This document shows, one piece after another, positions 22,469 to 34,160 of a stretch of 64,000 bases of DNA. The position numbers were made by a program, and so were the translations under genes. The DNA comes from Physcia stellaris (taxonomy: Eukaryota; Ascomycota; Lecanoromycetes; Caliciales; Physciaceae). Every line of letters begins with the position of its first letter. The stretch's first letter is position 1. Under the pieces are notes generated by a model, which had not been told where the DNA came from, ran no database searches, and saw only the letters and a program-made list of their open reading frames with translations. Location of the stretch: assembly GCA_018902385.1 (NCBI GenBank), contig JABSSW010000002.1:124001-188000 (forward strand), read 5' to 3'.

Positions 22469-24775
22469 CGCAAGAAAAATCCGGAAACTTAAGAGTATAT
22501 GCTCAGCACGAGTCCAGATAGGCTGCACCGGAAGGATAACGACAAGCCAGCTGGGGATCCTCAGTCCGGATATGCGAGGAATAAACCTGGTTCCGGTCCT
22601 GACAGGGAATTTGCGATTCAGAATGATCCGTCTCGCAAGATTGATTGAATCTCTACAATCGGGAGGTGGAGCGGGCCTGGAAGATGTATCCTGTCCCTGG
22701 ATTGCGAAACAGTCGGTGACGCTGTAGCCTTGTCACTAGCTGGATGCCTCGATACGATACGTGGCGACGCAAAGAGCGCAATGATCGGACAGAGCTACTG
22801 GTTGGCGGATAAGAGCGAGACGACTTGGGAGGTCGGTGAATGTTCTGGGAAATGGGAGGAAATGTGTTCCCTGGAGATTGGTTGAGAAGGAAGGTTACAA
22901 AACAAAAGGAAGGGGACCGAAGAGGGGGACGACCATTTAAAGCAACTTGCAGTGATCTATCTGGAATAGGTGTAGCTTGGAAGAAGGCAACGGCCTACCA
23001 TTCGTTACTATCTCAGCACCTCTTTTACACCTCGAGGAATGAGAGGCCGAGAACGAATCGTATCTCACGTCGGGCGTTTTTTAAGAGCAGGAGTCACAAC
23101 AGAAACCATGCGTGCAACTTTAGTTCTTTAGCAAATGCATGAGGATCACACACCACAGAAAAGGAACGCACGACTTCGAAGATCATTTCCTGGGCGGCAA
23201 TTTTCACGCTTGTTGGGTACCAGTGCAGCAACTAGCGAGCCTTATGGGCTTCCGTAGAGGCCGAGCTACCGAATCTGCTGCCCATTGCCCCCAAGCATTA
23301 TTTGATCAACCATGAGCCTCATCCTCGTCATTAAACCTTGCACCTTAGTCGTCAGGTACCGAGTACCCGAGTCGTACAAGAGACGAGACCTGGAGTCCGT
23401 CCGATAACCCAGCGCATAACCGACTTCACGATATGGGGCCAAAATCAGATCTTATCTCATCGCCTGTCACGAACGGTGCAACCCGAGATTCCCAGTACAG
23501 GCAGCCATTACCCTTCTCCCCAAGGATGGAATCCAAGTGAGATTTCCATTCGTGTTACATTCTTGAACTTCCTTCCAAAAACGGGTAGACGCTTTCTCAA
23601 CCGAAAATGTCCGCATTGGCTCGAAAAATCCCCGAACGGCATAATTGCTACCATGTGGACAAATGCCAGACCAGGGGAGACTTCCAATCTCTTTACTTTT
23701 TCCCCCTTACTTTTGAACATGCGTTGATGTCTTCTCTCAATGAATGAGCAGTGACTCATGTTCTTCTCATGGATAATACGACTATTGCTGAGCTTACCTT
23801 GGGATTTCTTGGCTGCCTAGGTGGATACTACCACGGTAACACGTGTTGAGGCACGAAAGCACTTCCCACTTCCAGGAAGAGTTCAGCCCAGGTTGGCAGA
23901 CATACATTAATCAACAGGTCACACTTCTAGAACCAGTAGCATACGAAGATCCGATGGACCAGCGGGATCTTCGCGTAATGAGTCAATAGTTCATCCATTG
24001 ACGTAACGAAACTTTGCTGAAGGGGTCAAAGCTTCAAGTCTTTGAAGAAGGATTCCATGAGCTTCCAATCTCCCCCGTGTCCAGAGTATCCTTTCGACAC
24101 ATGCGTCTCACCTTTCCGGTTGTCCGGTCGGCGTACAAAGTATCCTTCACCAGTTGTACGTTGAATCAACGGTTGTGCATTGACTACTGTGATCATGTCA
24201 CCCACTTGACATGCCGATTCGTTGCGAGTCTGGTTCATCGTCGAATCGAGCCTTGGCCATAATGCATCACGGACATTTCTGGTCACAAAGACCTAGCCAT
24301 GCATCACGCTACCAAATATCAAGCCACTATCGAGCGCGGCAAGTAGCCGAAGTGCTGCTCTTCTCACTCTGGCAGCGAACAGATGCGGCAGCCCGCCCTT
24401 GCAGAATTTGATTCATGCTCGAAGAATCCATTTTGTCTCTCTGTGAGACGTCTGTAAGGCCATCAAGCTTCCAATAGAATCATCGAGACAGGGTATGATG
24501 GGCAGCTACCGGCTTCGATATTATAGAGCGTATCCCCCAGATGATTCTAACAAACTCTTGACTTGTGCTTAGCAACAACAGAATTGCTCCTGGCGATAGA
24601 TCATGACGGTAGAACGGCATGAGCGAGGTATGCCGTTAAGCTAGCATAACCAGCATGCAATACCATGTTCGGGAATCCGTGATGGTAGAATTAAAAGTCT
24701 GCTCCAGGCTCAACCAATGTTCAAGTGCCCAAGAGTTAGGCCAGGATGGCCACTTTGCATCTCTGCAAAGAAGGT
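22469..24775. other. Intergenic region, 2.3 kb
   Basis: No supported gene on either strand; the longest ORFs (about 23338-23727 and 24014-24262 plus) show no domain. It contains the rfeG promoter and the 3' region of the polymerase eta gene. Confidence 0.4.
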
Positions 24776-26927
24776 TCAGCTAAATTCTAGCCGCTTTTGA
24801 CCCTTCTCCATCCTTTTACCATACGAGTTTACCGTGCTGGACTTGCTTGCCACGGGCTTCTTCGACATCTTCGATGGGGCCACATGGATGGACTGTTTGC
24901 TTGTATCTGCATGAGAATGCACTGGCGTGGGCGAACCAGCGTTGCTTCCGTGAAACTGCAAGCTTTTTGCAAAGTGCCAGTCCTCGTGTTCTTCTTTTTC
25001 ATGCACTGGAATGGATCGTTTACATCTAGTGCACATGTATGTTTCATTCAATGATTGACGTGTCAATGTGACGCCTCGCGGTGGCTCCGATATCTTCGTT
25101 ATCTCAGTCGCTTCATGCACGCCATCAGCTGGATTGGGCCACGGAGATGACCCCTTCCCACAAGTGCGAGCATTAAGGTTCTCGTTCTCCACTAACGGAT
25201 TATACTGATGCGCGGCATGCTTCTCGACGGAGTTGAAGCCGACAACGTCATGATTTTCTTCACTTTTGTCAAGACTTGTTCCGCCATGCGTCAAAAACCT
25301 ACTGAGTGCTCCGTCTTCCAGCTTCCGGCGCTTGGACGGCAGCTCCGAGTCTGAAACTTGCGCGGATTGGCGAGATTCGCATTTAGAGGTGACGCCTTGA
25401 GCTTCGTCAGCTTTGACTAGGAAGCCTCCAATACCGCGGTTTTTGGTTGGGCCATCTTCAAAGCCACCTACACTAAGCTGTAGGTTACTGCAAGGCCAAG
25501 CTCTGCCGTCCACAACGATCTGACCAAGTAGGTTTTGTGCGATATCAAATAATAGAGCCTCATCAATTGATCTTCCGGATGGTATTGGTGCTTGTTTGGA
25601 TCGCATTTGACCACCCTGTCGATGATGGAGGTTGATAGTCTTGGGTCTTCGCCGGTTCTCGACCACGCCCTCTTCAACAAGGCGGGAGAATATATCAGCT
25701 GCGAAGATCCGTAGCCATCTAATGGCTTGCTCAGAAGTATTGATACTGGGTCGAAAGGACTTTGCGGACAGCATAGACTTTATCTGAGTACGTGAGTTGA
25801 CCTCACTATTATCTTCACCACGAATGATCTGGTGAAGCCAAGACCCTGTCTCGTCGCCCAACTTAGATTTCAACTGCTCAATCGAGACGTGCAGTAAATC
25901 CTTGACCTCTTCGGTTGCAAACTTCGAGACAACTTCTTCGCCCAATTTACCCCCAAGGTTCCGAATTTTCGTAAACTTGAAACCACTCAAAAACTGCTGA
26001 ATAGCTCTGTTGCGGACTACAGTCTGTTGATTAGGTTTCTTGTGCGCAGATCCTAATTTGGCAATCATCTTGTTCCGAGCGACACCGGCACTGCAAGTAT
26101 ATTTCAACCGTTCCCGGATGGCTGCGCGCACTGTGCGCACTATTTCCGACCCTATCAACATGACAATGTCGTCCCAATCAGGGTCGTCGTCTTCAGTCTC
26201 GGAAATGTCAAGATCAACCAAAGCGTCCGTGGTCCAGTCCAACGCTGTCGTTGGGGGCCGAGGAAGGCTCTCCGTCGGGTCATCGTACGGAGCAGGACCG
26301 CTAAGCTCGGGATATCTCTCCAGGAGCACGCCATGGATTTGAGCCGAGAGGTCTAGGAAAACTTCGTCGATACTAGCCTTTTCAACCTTCTGGACAGGGG
26401 GACCTGGCAAAACATCCTTAATACAAGCAAGTATCCTTCTGGACTCCAGTCTGTATGGATCAAGTGAGACTTTGTGTGTCCCCATGTGCGCAAAGGCGTC
26501 TTGATGGTATGCCCATTTCTCATCTCCTTCTTTCCACGTAGCCACATGTTGCATAATAATCTCCGGACATAGCTTCTTCGCTTCTGCGATGGTTGTGAAT
26601 CTCTTGACGCCAAAGGCTCGTGCAGGATAGTTGATCGCAATCAAGCCTGACCATTGCTGTGTACTTTGTCAGGGACTAAGTGTCTGTAATCATGTTCGAT
26701 GTGCTGACCTGAACGGCCAGAGGCTGGTCCTGCGCTATATTGAGACGAACGCCTTCGCATTGTGCGTAGAAAGCATCAAGATCTATGTGTGCGATGACCC
26801 GTAAAGGGCATGAAGTGGAGGACTGACTGAGAAGGCTCAGATGCTTGTAAGAGAACCTTGACTTGCGTCTATGGCCAGATGTGACGGAGATTGGCGAAGA
26901 AGTAAGGAATGGTTGCGAAGACGACAT
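24776..26927 (-). CDS. RAD30: DNA polymerase eta (Rad30)
   Basis: Exons 26927-26709 and 26656-24776 encode 699 aa; donor GTCAGC, acceptor ACACAG, phase 0. It is a Y-family translesion polymerase that copies across UV cyclobutane dimers in the nucleus. Motifs in order: HIDLDAFYAQCE with the first metal-binding Asp, LAVQQWSGLIAINYPARAFG in the fingers, and SIDEVFLDLS with the catalytic Asp-Glu pair. Then come the thumb (GVARNKMIAKLGS) and the little-finger region. Near the C-terminus is a UBZ-type zinc finger (CTRC followed by HEDWH) for ubiquitinated PCNA. The last residues, QKRLEFS, resemble a shortened PIP box. All catalytic residues are present, so the gene looks functional. It is divergent from the small ORF at 27227 across a 299-bp promoter. 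Confidence 0.93.
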
Positions 26928-27136
26928 TCTAAGGAGAGAGCTCGACAGGGATCAAACAGTCAAGACCCTGCTCATCTCTTCTTCGTAGCCAGCAACATCG
27001 ATTAAGAGATATATACATATTAGCCTGTGACTTGAAGTTGAGAAGCTAATCATAATTAGGTGACCTTGCAAGCAGCCAAACCTTAGTGCCCCTCTGCGTT
27101 ACTGCCAAGGCCGAGGTGGTGACGCGAGAAACATTA

Positions 27137-27164
27137 CTTAGCGCGTATCGCGCGTTATGCTAAG
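27137..27164. promoter_or_regulatory. GC-rich palindrome in divergent promoter
   Basis: A 28-bp imperfect palindrome with arms CTTAGC and GCTAAG encloses two CGCG cores. It lies between the polymerase eta gene and the small divergent ORF. MCB/E2F-type sites of cell-cycle genes also have CGCG cores, but ACGCGT itself is absent. Suggestive only. Confidence 0.3.
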
Positions 27165-27226
27165 ATGGACCCTGGCAGATATCTCCCTTCCAAGCTCGTC
27201 AAATGTTTCGCTAAGTCAAGTGCAAA

Positions 27227-27451
27227 ATGTCATTCCTACGGAGCCCATTTACCATACTAGCAGCCAATCTGTCAGCAATAGCTTCATCGACATATTTACT
27301 GCGCGCTCACCATATCTACAATCTTGAAGAACACGAAGCGAGGATGGATGAGCTTGAAGGAACATTACGTGGGCACATCGGCCTGATCGAGGAGGCTCTT
27401 GATCGTCTCGAGGGCAAGGCTACTGAAGCTGATAAAGGAAGAAAGACGTAG
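27227..27451 (+). CDS. Small hydrophobic-helix plus coiled-coil protein
   Basis: An uninterrupted 74-aa ORF. Residues about 5-25 are moderately hydrophobic and could be a TM helix or mitochondrial anchor. Residues about 33-65 are rich in Glu and Leu with heptad-like spacing, suggesting a short coiled coil. I do not recognise the family. Its divergent position opposite the polymerase eta gene and its clean amphipathic layout favour a real gene; its small size argues for caution. Confidence 0.45.
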   Translation: MSFLRSPFTILAANLSAIASSTYLLRAHHIYNLEEHEARMDELEGTLRGHIGLIEEALDRLEGKATEADKGRKT

Positions 27452-28499
27452 GTACACAGGCTCGCTGCTTAGCACCATGCTAATTGTGAGTTTTTACCCA
27501 GAGCGGAGTACTATTCAAAGCGAGGGAGAGATAACAAGTAGGAGTCAGGCAAAAAGATGCCGTAGCACGCGGTTGACTCTCCTCCATACGCACAGACCTA
27601 GCTGTTAGCGAAGTCGAGCTCACGATTGCCGGTTTCTCAAATAAAGCGCCGTGATATGACAGAAACATTGAAATTATGGATTTTCAAGCGAGATACCACC
27701 TGTTCACACTCGAGTCCGTCGATCTCACGGTCCCTCGGGAGCAATGAGACAGGCTTCCTCCATTGGGACAGACTTATGTCTGGCTGAGTATTCTAGAGCG
27801 GGGCATGGCTGTACCCACGAACGGGGTGACCCATGATCTCTCTGCAGTTGTAAACTACCTGAAGGGAGGGTTTGGGGGGGATGCCCAAAGTCGGGTAAAC
27901 ACCAGTGCAGTTGGTGGCAGCTTCATTGAGTGTGAGCGCATAATTCGATGCTTTTGCGGGAGCGATTCAGGATCGTTCACCCAATATTATTATTATTAAT
28001 AGTGTTTTGTTTGGTCTGTTCGAGAATGCCTGGTGATGATGGTGCGTTACTCGTCTCCGAAGATATACGGAGTGAGTACGGAGTACCGGCTTTGGAACGG
28101 TCAAGCCCCACGCGCTTTTGAAGTGTGGCTGGTTTTTAGCGTAGCAGCAACATGACGTATGGAGAAATCCAGGAACGTTCCGACCTAATTTCACTTCATT
28201 CGGCTGTCAAGGAACGAGCACATTTCACAGCTTGATGATGCGACGATGATACTATGGGAGCCTTCCCATCATCATCCCACAAGAGCTTTCCTAGCTGCAG
28301 GCATCGGTGTTTCTTCTTTGTGCCTTTTCATCAACACAGCCTTTCAACGCAGTTGACCGCGAAGGCACGTGCACATCATACTGCATGAAGCACAGCATGC
28401 GTGCAGGAGGAGCCTTAAATTGCGAGCGACAGCAGTCTTCTACTCGAAGATTGGCTGTTCACCCAGTCTTGCCGAGGACAATATTGGTCGGGACAGCCA
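27452..28499. other. Intergenic region
   Basis: No supported gene. It holds a short ATT microsatellite near 27984-27999 and the upstream region of the TBC gene. Confidence 0.4.
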
Positions 28500-30797
28500 A
28501 TGGCTTTGGGAAGCCAGAATCATGAGCTGGTTGGTTCTACAGGTATTAGTCAAGCTAAGGGCAGTCTGAAAAAGAAGAGGAGTCTTACTAGATTATTCAC
28601 GTCGAGATCAAAACAGCCATCAAACTCGCAGTCCACGCCAGCATCTCCCCAGACACCAGTCACCCCCAAAATACCTGGACGTTTCTTCTCCGAAAGTTCT
28701 TGCCCTTCACCGAGGTCTTCCGCCGGTCCCACTGCGAACGAGCTCGAAAGACAACATAACCCCGAGAGAAGTCCTTCCAAGAAAGCTTCCAACGCGAGGA
28801 GTTGTGTGAGCAAGCCCCAGACGCCTCATGGCAAAGCCCCTGATCTGCCACAAGACTCCAGGGTGACACCTACAAACTTTCCAAATGGCACTGAGACCGA
28901 GAAGGTTGGAAGTCATAGGAGGAGTAGAAGGCATAGAGATCAGCAGTCAACAACCTCCCAATCACTGCTGTACAGGAAGTCGCATAGCTCGATAAGACCG
29001 TCCGTTGCTTCTCGTGACTCTCGATCGCGAGGCGTGTCGGCTTCGCTGCACAACGCAAATGTAGGTCCTTCAATAATTACTCGGGCCAGGCCGAAGACTG
29101 CTGTTGGACAAGTAACACTGCCCACCAGACACAAGGAAGTCTATGATTCTGTCGAACAGCTGCCGATCGAACCTGCCTCTTCGATGCCAAACCTATGGCC
29201 TAGGATGTATGGTATTGAGGACCACCGAGCAAGTTTCCGCTCTGCCTTGTCTCACACTTCGAGCGGCCTTAATGATCGAAGTACTAGTCGCTCAAGTGTG
29301 GTAACGAGACGTACTTCATTAAGCGATTCGACAGTCGAGATCTATGAAACAGCAAACCTGAAAGAAGGTAGCATGACGGTGGACGATGCTATCAACTTAT
29401 ATGTCACTGGCTTCGCAGATGATAGTGGGTCCGAGAAGGGTGTGGTCAAAAATAATTCCGTGGTCGCAGAAGAAAGACGACGCTCCGCAAGGATAGCAGA
29501 AGCGATGAATGACAACATGGGTCCCGGGCTGCTTTCGGTAAATCGGCCCTCGACGTCGGCATCGCATAGCTCCGCCGCCGATGCTGCCCTCGAAGAAGCA
29601 ATACGATATCCTCCCCTCTTACCTCCAACTTCCGCACGGGATCACTATGGCTTTTTAAAAGCCAGTCATCATGTTACTCTTGATCAGTACGACGCCTGGA
29701 GCTTGAGCTACGGCCCAACACAGGAACGGCGGGTCATGAAATGGCATGCCTACATGCGGAAATCCAATCTCTCAGGCTCGACACCTACCGAATTTCCTCA
29801 ACGAAGTGCAAAGACGCAACGACACATCCGGAAGGGCATTCCACCAGCCTGGCGCGGTGCAGCTTGGTTTCATTACGCTGGTGGCAAAGCTTACCTTGAC
29901 GAGCATCCAAATGTTTATGAAAACCTGCTCGCTCGCTCTAGTACGTCTGCGCTCGGCGAACATGAAAAAGAAATTATTGAGCGTGACTTGCACCGCACTT
30001 TCCCTGATAATGTCCGTTTCAAGCCCGAAAATCCACGAGCTTCCAGCGATCCCATTGAGCTTCCCTTATTGAGCTCGCTACGCAATCTTCTTCGGGCCTT
30101 TTCCCTGCACGCTCCCAAAATCGGGTACTGTCAGTCGCTCAACTTCATTGGCGGTCTACTCCTGTTGTTTCTTCCCGAGGAGAAGGCTTTCTGGATGCTC
30201 CACATAATCACCACGGAACTACTCCCACAGACGCATGAAGTGAGTCTCGAAGGCGCTAATGTCGATCTTTGGGTGCTCATGGTAGCTCTCAAAGAAAGTT
30301 TGCCCGGCGTCTGGGCCAGGGTTGCCTCTGGTGAGGACGGCACGGGCATTCTGGGCACCAAGCTTCCGCCAATCAGCCTATGCACCACAAGCTGGTTCAT
30401 GTCGCTCTTCATAGGGACGCTACCGATCGAATGCGTGCTCCGAGTTTGGGATGTTCTTTTCTACGAGGGCAGCAAAACGCTGTTCCGAGTCGCTCTGGCC
30501 GTCTTCAAGATTGGTGAGCAGCGTCTCAGGGACTTGAGTGATCCGATGGAGATGTTCCAGCTCGTGCAGTCACTGCCCAGGGGATTGCTTGACGTGGGGC
30601 TGTTGATGGACGTTGCGTTACGCCGGGGAGGCGTCAGTCAAGACTGGGTTGAGAGGAAAAGAAGCGAACGGAGGCAATGGTACGCAAACGAAAGAGCTAA
30701 GCTCTCCACAGCCGTTGTCCCGGATATCGATCCCCAAGAGGGCGAAACCACAGAACCGAGAAGGGCCGAGTCACTATGGAGGAGGAGGAGGAAATGA
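28500..30797 (+). CDS. TBC-domain RabGAP
   Basis: A single 765-aa ORF without introns. The first 400 residues are Ser/Arg-rich and probably disordered, with many potential phosphorylation sites. The TBC domain spans about 440-700: start motif RKGIPPAWRGAAWFHYAGG, arginine finger IERDLHRTFP (about 492) and glutamine finger IGYCQSLNFIGG (about 541), all intact, so GAP activity is expected. It promotes GTP hydrolysis on Rab/Ypt GTPases in vesicle traffic; the layout is nearer the Gyp3/Msb3 group than Gyp2, but the substrate cannot be named. The start is uncertain: the ATG at 28500 gives an undistinguished N-terminus and an upstream exon is possible. A second, unrelated TBC gene lies at 13.6-17 kb. 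Confidence 0.85.
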   Translation: MALGSQNHELVGSTGISQAKGSLKKKRSLTRLFTSRSKQPSNSQSTPASPQTPVTPKIPGRFFSESSCPSPRSSAGPTANELERQHNPERSPSKKASNARSCVSKPQTPHGKAPDLPQDSRVTPTNFPNGTETEKVGSHRRSRRHRDQQSTTSQSLLYRKSHSSIRPSVASRDSRSRGVSASLHNANVGPSIITRARPKTAVGQVTLPTRHKEVYDSVEQLPIEPASSMPNLWPRMYGIEDHRASFRSALSHTSSGLNDRSTSRSSVVTRRTSLSDSTVEIYETANLKEGSMTVDDAINLYVTGFADDSGSEKGVVKNNSVVAEERRRSARIAEAMNDNMGPGLLSVNRPSTSASHSSAADAALEEAIRYPPLLPPTSARDHYGFLKASHHVTLDQYDAWSLSYGPTQERRVMKWHAYMRKSNLSGSTPTEFPQRSAKTQRHIRKGIPPAWRGAAWFHYAGGKAYLDEHPNVYENLLARSSTSALGEHEKEIIERDLHRTFPDNVRFKPENPRASSDPIELPLLSSLRNLLRAFSLHAPKIGYCQSLNFIGGLLLLFLPEEKAFWMLHIITTELLPQTHEVSLEGANVDLWVLMVALKESLPGVWARVASGEDGTGILGTKLPPISLCTTSWFMSLFIGTLPIECVLRVWDVLFYEGSKTLFRVALAVFKIGEQRLRDLSDPMEMFQLVQSLPRGLLDVGLLMDVALRRGGVSQDWVERKRSERRQWYANERAKLSTAVVPDIDPQEGETTEPRRAESLWRRRRK

Positions 30798-31973
30798 AAA
30801 TGTTTGAGGATAATGTACAAGATACGATTCATGGAGGTTTATTTTTTCCGGCTTGATTTTCAGCCTTTTTGGAGTACACGATTAGACGCATATACATGAA
30901 AATCATGAGTAGAGAGCAATCGAGGTGGAGGATCTGCAATAATTATACAATGTAATCTACAAAAATATCTAGACACGGAGCATAGAGAAAATCACAATGC
31001 CCTTTTCAATTACCTCTAGCTCCATTGGGTTGGAAGATTTCCTACTTTTCCATCCGATTATCGTTTCCCAGTACCTTTCCAAACCCACTCGCCGTAGCAA
31101 TATTCCGTGGGCATGGTATGGTACTCAAACACCACCATCTAGACTCGCAGTGCATCAACCCCAGTACCTATCATCGGGACACAGCACAGAAGTGCAACAC
31201 GAAGGATTCTTCGTCCTCTCAAGATTCCCCAGGTCGGGTAACGTATGTCTGGAAGAGGATGCCCGAGGAGAATGCGTGGCACCTACTACCAGGTCATGGG
31301 GATGAGCCTATTGCCCTCGTCGCTTCTACAGTGGCACGGCATCGCCAGGAAGAGTGTTTCGAGCTCGCGTTCTTTGAGCTTCTCAATGACCTTTCGCAGA
31401 TTAGTGATCACGCTTTGCGTTTTACAAGTGAGATGAGTGCTTCACAGCCATACGGGGATTTTGATGCCTTCGTGCAACCGCAATTCCACGGTTTAGCTAA
31501 GTGTAAACGGTGTTTCTGCGGTTTAAATCCTTTGAACGGTTTAAATCCGGTTTAATCCGGAACTTACCGTCAAAAGCGCCACGCAAGGCCCTACTATCTG
31601 AGTATGTTTTGCTATTTGCCTTTAGGTGGTTGCTAAGAAGGTTTGCCTTTGGCTGCTTTGTTAGTGTCAGTATTGTCCGTTCGTTTCAGAGGTAGGAAAG
31701 TCGGGAGGATTGGAGCACAGGCTCATAAGTTACCTTATGCCGCGTGCTGAAAACGCTTTCGATTTCTTCCCATCGTCACTCGTCCCTGATACAAATGTGC
31801 GTCAAGGAAGATAACGGACCGTGTGTTAAGTCAAATGGATGGAGTTTTGGAATCGGTGTTCCTCCCAAGTCAGGCTATCGGTCGTTCATTGTCCTTTAAT
31901 TCGGTTGCTGTGTACGATGTAACTCAGGTATGAAATCGGTACTCAATCTTTGTTCCTGGTGAGTGCACGTCAC
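30798..31973. other. Tail-to-tail intergenic region
   Basis: It lies between convergent genes. Around 31508-31560 there is a cluster of short CGGTTTAAATCC-like units repeated three times with decay. No gene recognised. Confidence 0.4.
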
Positions 31974-34160
31974 CTAGACAAGAACAATTTCACACGGCGA
32001 CCGTCCCATGCGCATCGCTTCTGGAAACGACTCCGCATACATGGCACCGTGCATATAAGTATCGCCAACCAGTTGAGCCCGGACACGTTTCAATCCTCCT
32101 TCCAAGCTTTCGGAATTTGGTTCCAGTCTTATGGTGAAAGGTGTAGGAAATCCAAAGAATATAGCTACTGCATCTCCGACCTGCGTACAGGATGGCACAA
32201 GGCACATGTATCCGGTGTCCGTGATTGCGAAGCGGCGAGCCCTCATTGCCGCCAGCATTTGCAGGCTACACGTACGTACCTGGTCTGCCGACGTACCTTT
32301 CATATGCCCACTAGGCGCTCGGTCTACCTCTTTCCTCGTTGAGTGTTCTAGCTGTGCGAGGGTAGCTCGGAACGTGCTGTTCAAGTCTTTGATTTCTGCC
32401 ATTGCGCGTATCGCATTACTACCACTGTAGAGATCATCGACGAGCAGCGTGCGAGCGAAGGCCTCTTCGACATCATTATAGACAACACCATCACTTTCTT
32501 GCAGGCACGCCCGGGCCGAGTTGATCCAAGCAAATAGTGTTTGAGACGTCGTTGGCCCATCATCAGAGCTCGCAAGCGAACGATTGAAAGCTTCACTAGT
32601 CCTTATGATCCTATCATGGCAGAACCCGGGAGACATGATTGCACGGGGATACAGCGTGTCCTCAGCTTTGAGAAGACAGCAGTTATTTGGCCTTCCTCCA
32701 GCTAGGAACGGTGCCGGCCGGAAAAGGTTTAAAGGGCGCTCGTTGAGCCCGGTTGTATCAGCGTACCAATCTGGAACCCAAGAAGGCATGTCCATCTGAC
32801 CTACACGACGCTGCAAGCCAGCGTGTGCAAGGATATCTGGGGGAAATTGAACTTCGAGCAGGTACAACGCAGTCCTGTGGTAGATTTGGCTGGTACTTAG
32901 CCTGTAGTCACTCACGTCTTTCAGCCGAGTGGGGATATCCCCAATTATTCCGAGCACACCAAGGACCTTATCTCTTGGGTCTGTCACTTTGAAATTCCGT
33001 GTCGCTCTTAGTACTTTAAGAAGTGAAGAATTGTCCGGTGATCGCGCGACTCGTCTGATCTCTTGAAGCATTGTGAAGTTTAAGAATCCCATCATAAGCC
33101 CTTCACGAGCCATCATTACCCTCTCCAGCAAACCTTGCTCTCTGACAAAATGAAAGGATCTTTCGAAAACTGCCCAGTCCGTTACATAGCGGCCGATTCC
33201 CAAGGTAGCTTCCTGAGACAGTGCGATCTCTTGCAGAATCCAAGTTCGCGAGATCCAGGGTGAACGATACAGACTGTAATACTCCTCCCAGCATCTGTCT
33301 CCGGCAGGAGGTAGTTTCACATCGTCCAAGGAGATTGATCCGAATTCCTCTGGGCTTCTCAGGTGCTGCTGAACCCCATTCAATCTGAGCATTAGGTCTA
33401 TTCCCTGAGACATTCGGCGCTCTGCAAGGCCCAAATGAACAAAAACACCAGTGGCTTCAGTATAGATCTTTCTCATTAAAAGTATTTGTTCACCAACTTC
33501 CGCCTTGTTGACTTGATCAATACAGATGGCATCTGTCCATAAAAGCTGGTCCTTTAACTTTAAGGACTCGCGAAATGTTTTTAACGCAGCGTTAAGAGAA
33601 GGCTGGATGTAATGCTTCTTGCCATTGCAAAGCATAACGTCAACCATCTTATCAGAACCACAGCAGTAGGACAGCGCCTGGAAGTTCCCGCACTGACCTA
33701 GCTTCGTCGTGAAGAGGTCACACTCAATAACGTCTGAGCGAAAAATCCCCTTTCTCACCTTCATAAGACGTATTTCGCCCGCCGGACTGTCGATTGGGGA
33801 ATATTCTAGATTTGGGAAATTTTGTCCTTCGACCCACTGAGTATCGCGAGGAACATCCTCAGGTGTAGCACCGCTCGGATGGCGGTTGGCAGCTTGCATG
33901 AGCATCGGCACGAACAACCCCATTTCTCCAAGGAGAGGCGGGTCTGGGTAGGTGACGACATTTTGACAGCTCCCGTCACAGTCTTCATGAATGTCACAAG
34001 CTAGATCCTTGAACGCAGAGGCAAGTAAGAACGTGTTGAAGGCCCATTCCTTTTCCAGGCCTTCCCTAGTGATTTCGCGAACAGCTTGTTTGCTTCTTCG
34101 AGGCCAAATGAAACGAACGACACGTTTCAATGAGACACCTCTGGAATGTCCCTTCCCCAT
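31974..34160 (-). CDS. HET-domain (heterokaryon incompatibility) protein
   Basis: A single-exon gene of 728 aa. The HET domain occupies about residues 165-320: FQALSYCCGS, then LLWTDAICIDQVNKAEVGEQ, LMRKIYTEATGVFVHLG and SPWISRTWILQEIALSQ, all hallmarks of PF06985. The C-terminal half has the usual degenerate HET-protein end with GDAVAIFFG and VGDTYMHGAM. In fungi such proteins trigger cell death when incompatible individuals fuse, or act in other non-self responses; the partner here is unknown. The N-terminus is basic with no signal peptide. No NACHT or repeat domain is fused, so polymorphic recognition would have to come from another locus or from the C-terminus. No frame damage is seen. 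Confidence 0.88.
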   Translation of the reverse strand: MGKGHSRGVSLKRVVRFIWPRRSKQAVREITREGLEKEWAFNTFLLASAFKDLACDIHEDCDGSCQNVVTYPDPPLLGEMGLFVPMLMQAANRHPSGATPEDVPRDTQWVEGQNFPNLEYSPIDSPAGEIRLMKVRKGIFRSDVIECDLFTTKLGQCGNFQALSYCCGSDKMVDVMLCNGKKHYIQPSLNAALKTFRESLKLKDQLLWTDAICIDQVNKAEVGEQILLMRKIYTEATGVFVHLGLAERRMSQGIDLMLRLNGVQQHLRSPEEFGSISLDDVKLPPAGDRCWEEYYSLYRSPWISRTWILQEIALSQEATLGIGRYVTDWAVFERSFHFVREQGLLERVMMAREGLMMGFLNFTMLQEIRRVARSPDNSSLLKVLRATRNFKVTDPRDKVLGVLGIIGDIPTRLKDVSDYRLSTSQIYHRTALYLLEVQFPPDILAHAGLQRRVGQMDMPSWVPDWYADTTGLNERPLNLFRPAPFLAGGRPNNCCLLKAEDTLYPRAIMSPGFCHDRIIRTSEAFNRSLASSDDGPTTSQTLFAWINSARACLQESDGVVYNDVEEAFARTLLVDDLYSGSNAIRAMAEIKDLNSTFRATLAQLEHSTRKEVDRAPSGHMKGTSADQVRTCSLQMLAAMRARRFAITDTGYMCLVPSCTQVGDAVAIFFGFPTPFTIRLEPNSESLEGGLKRVRAQLVGDTYMHGAMYAESFPEAMRMGRSPCEIVLV

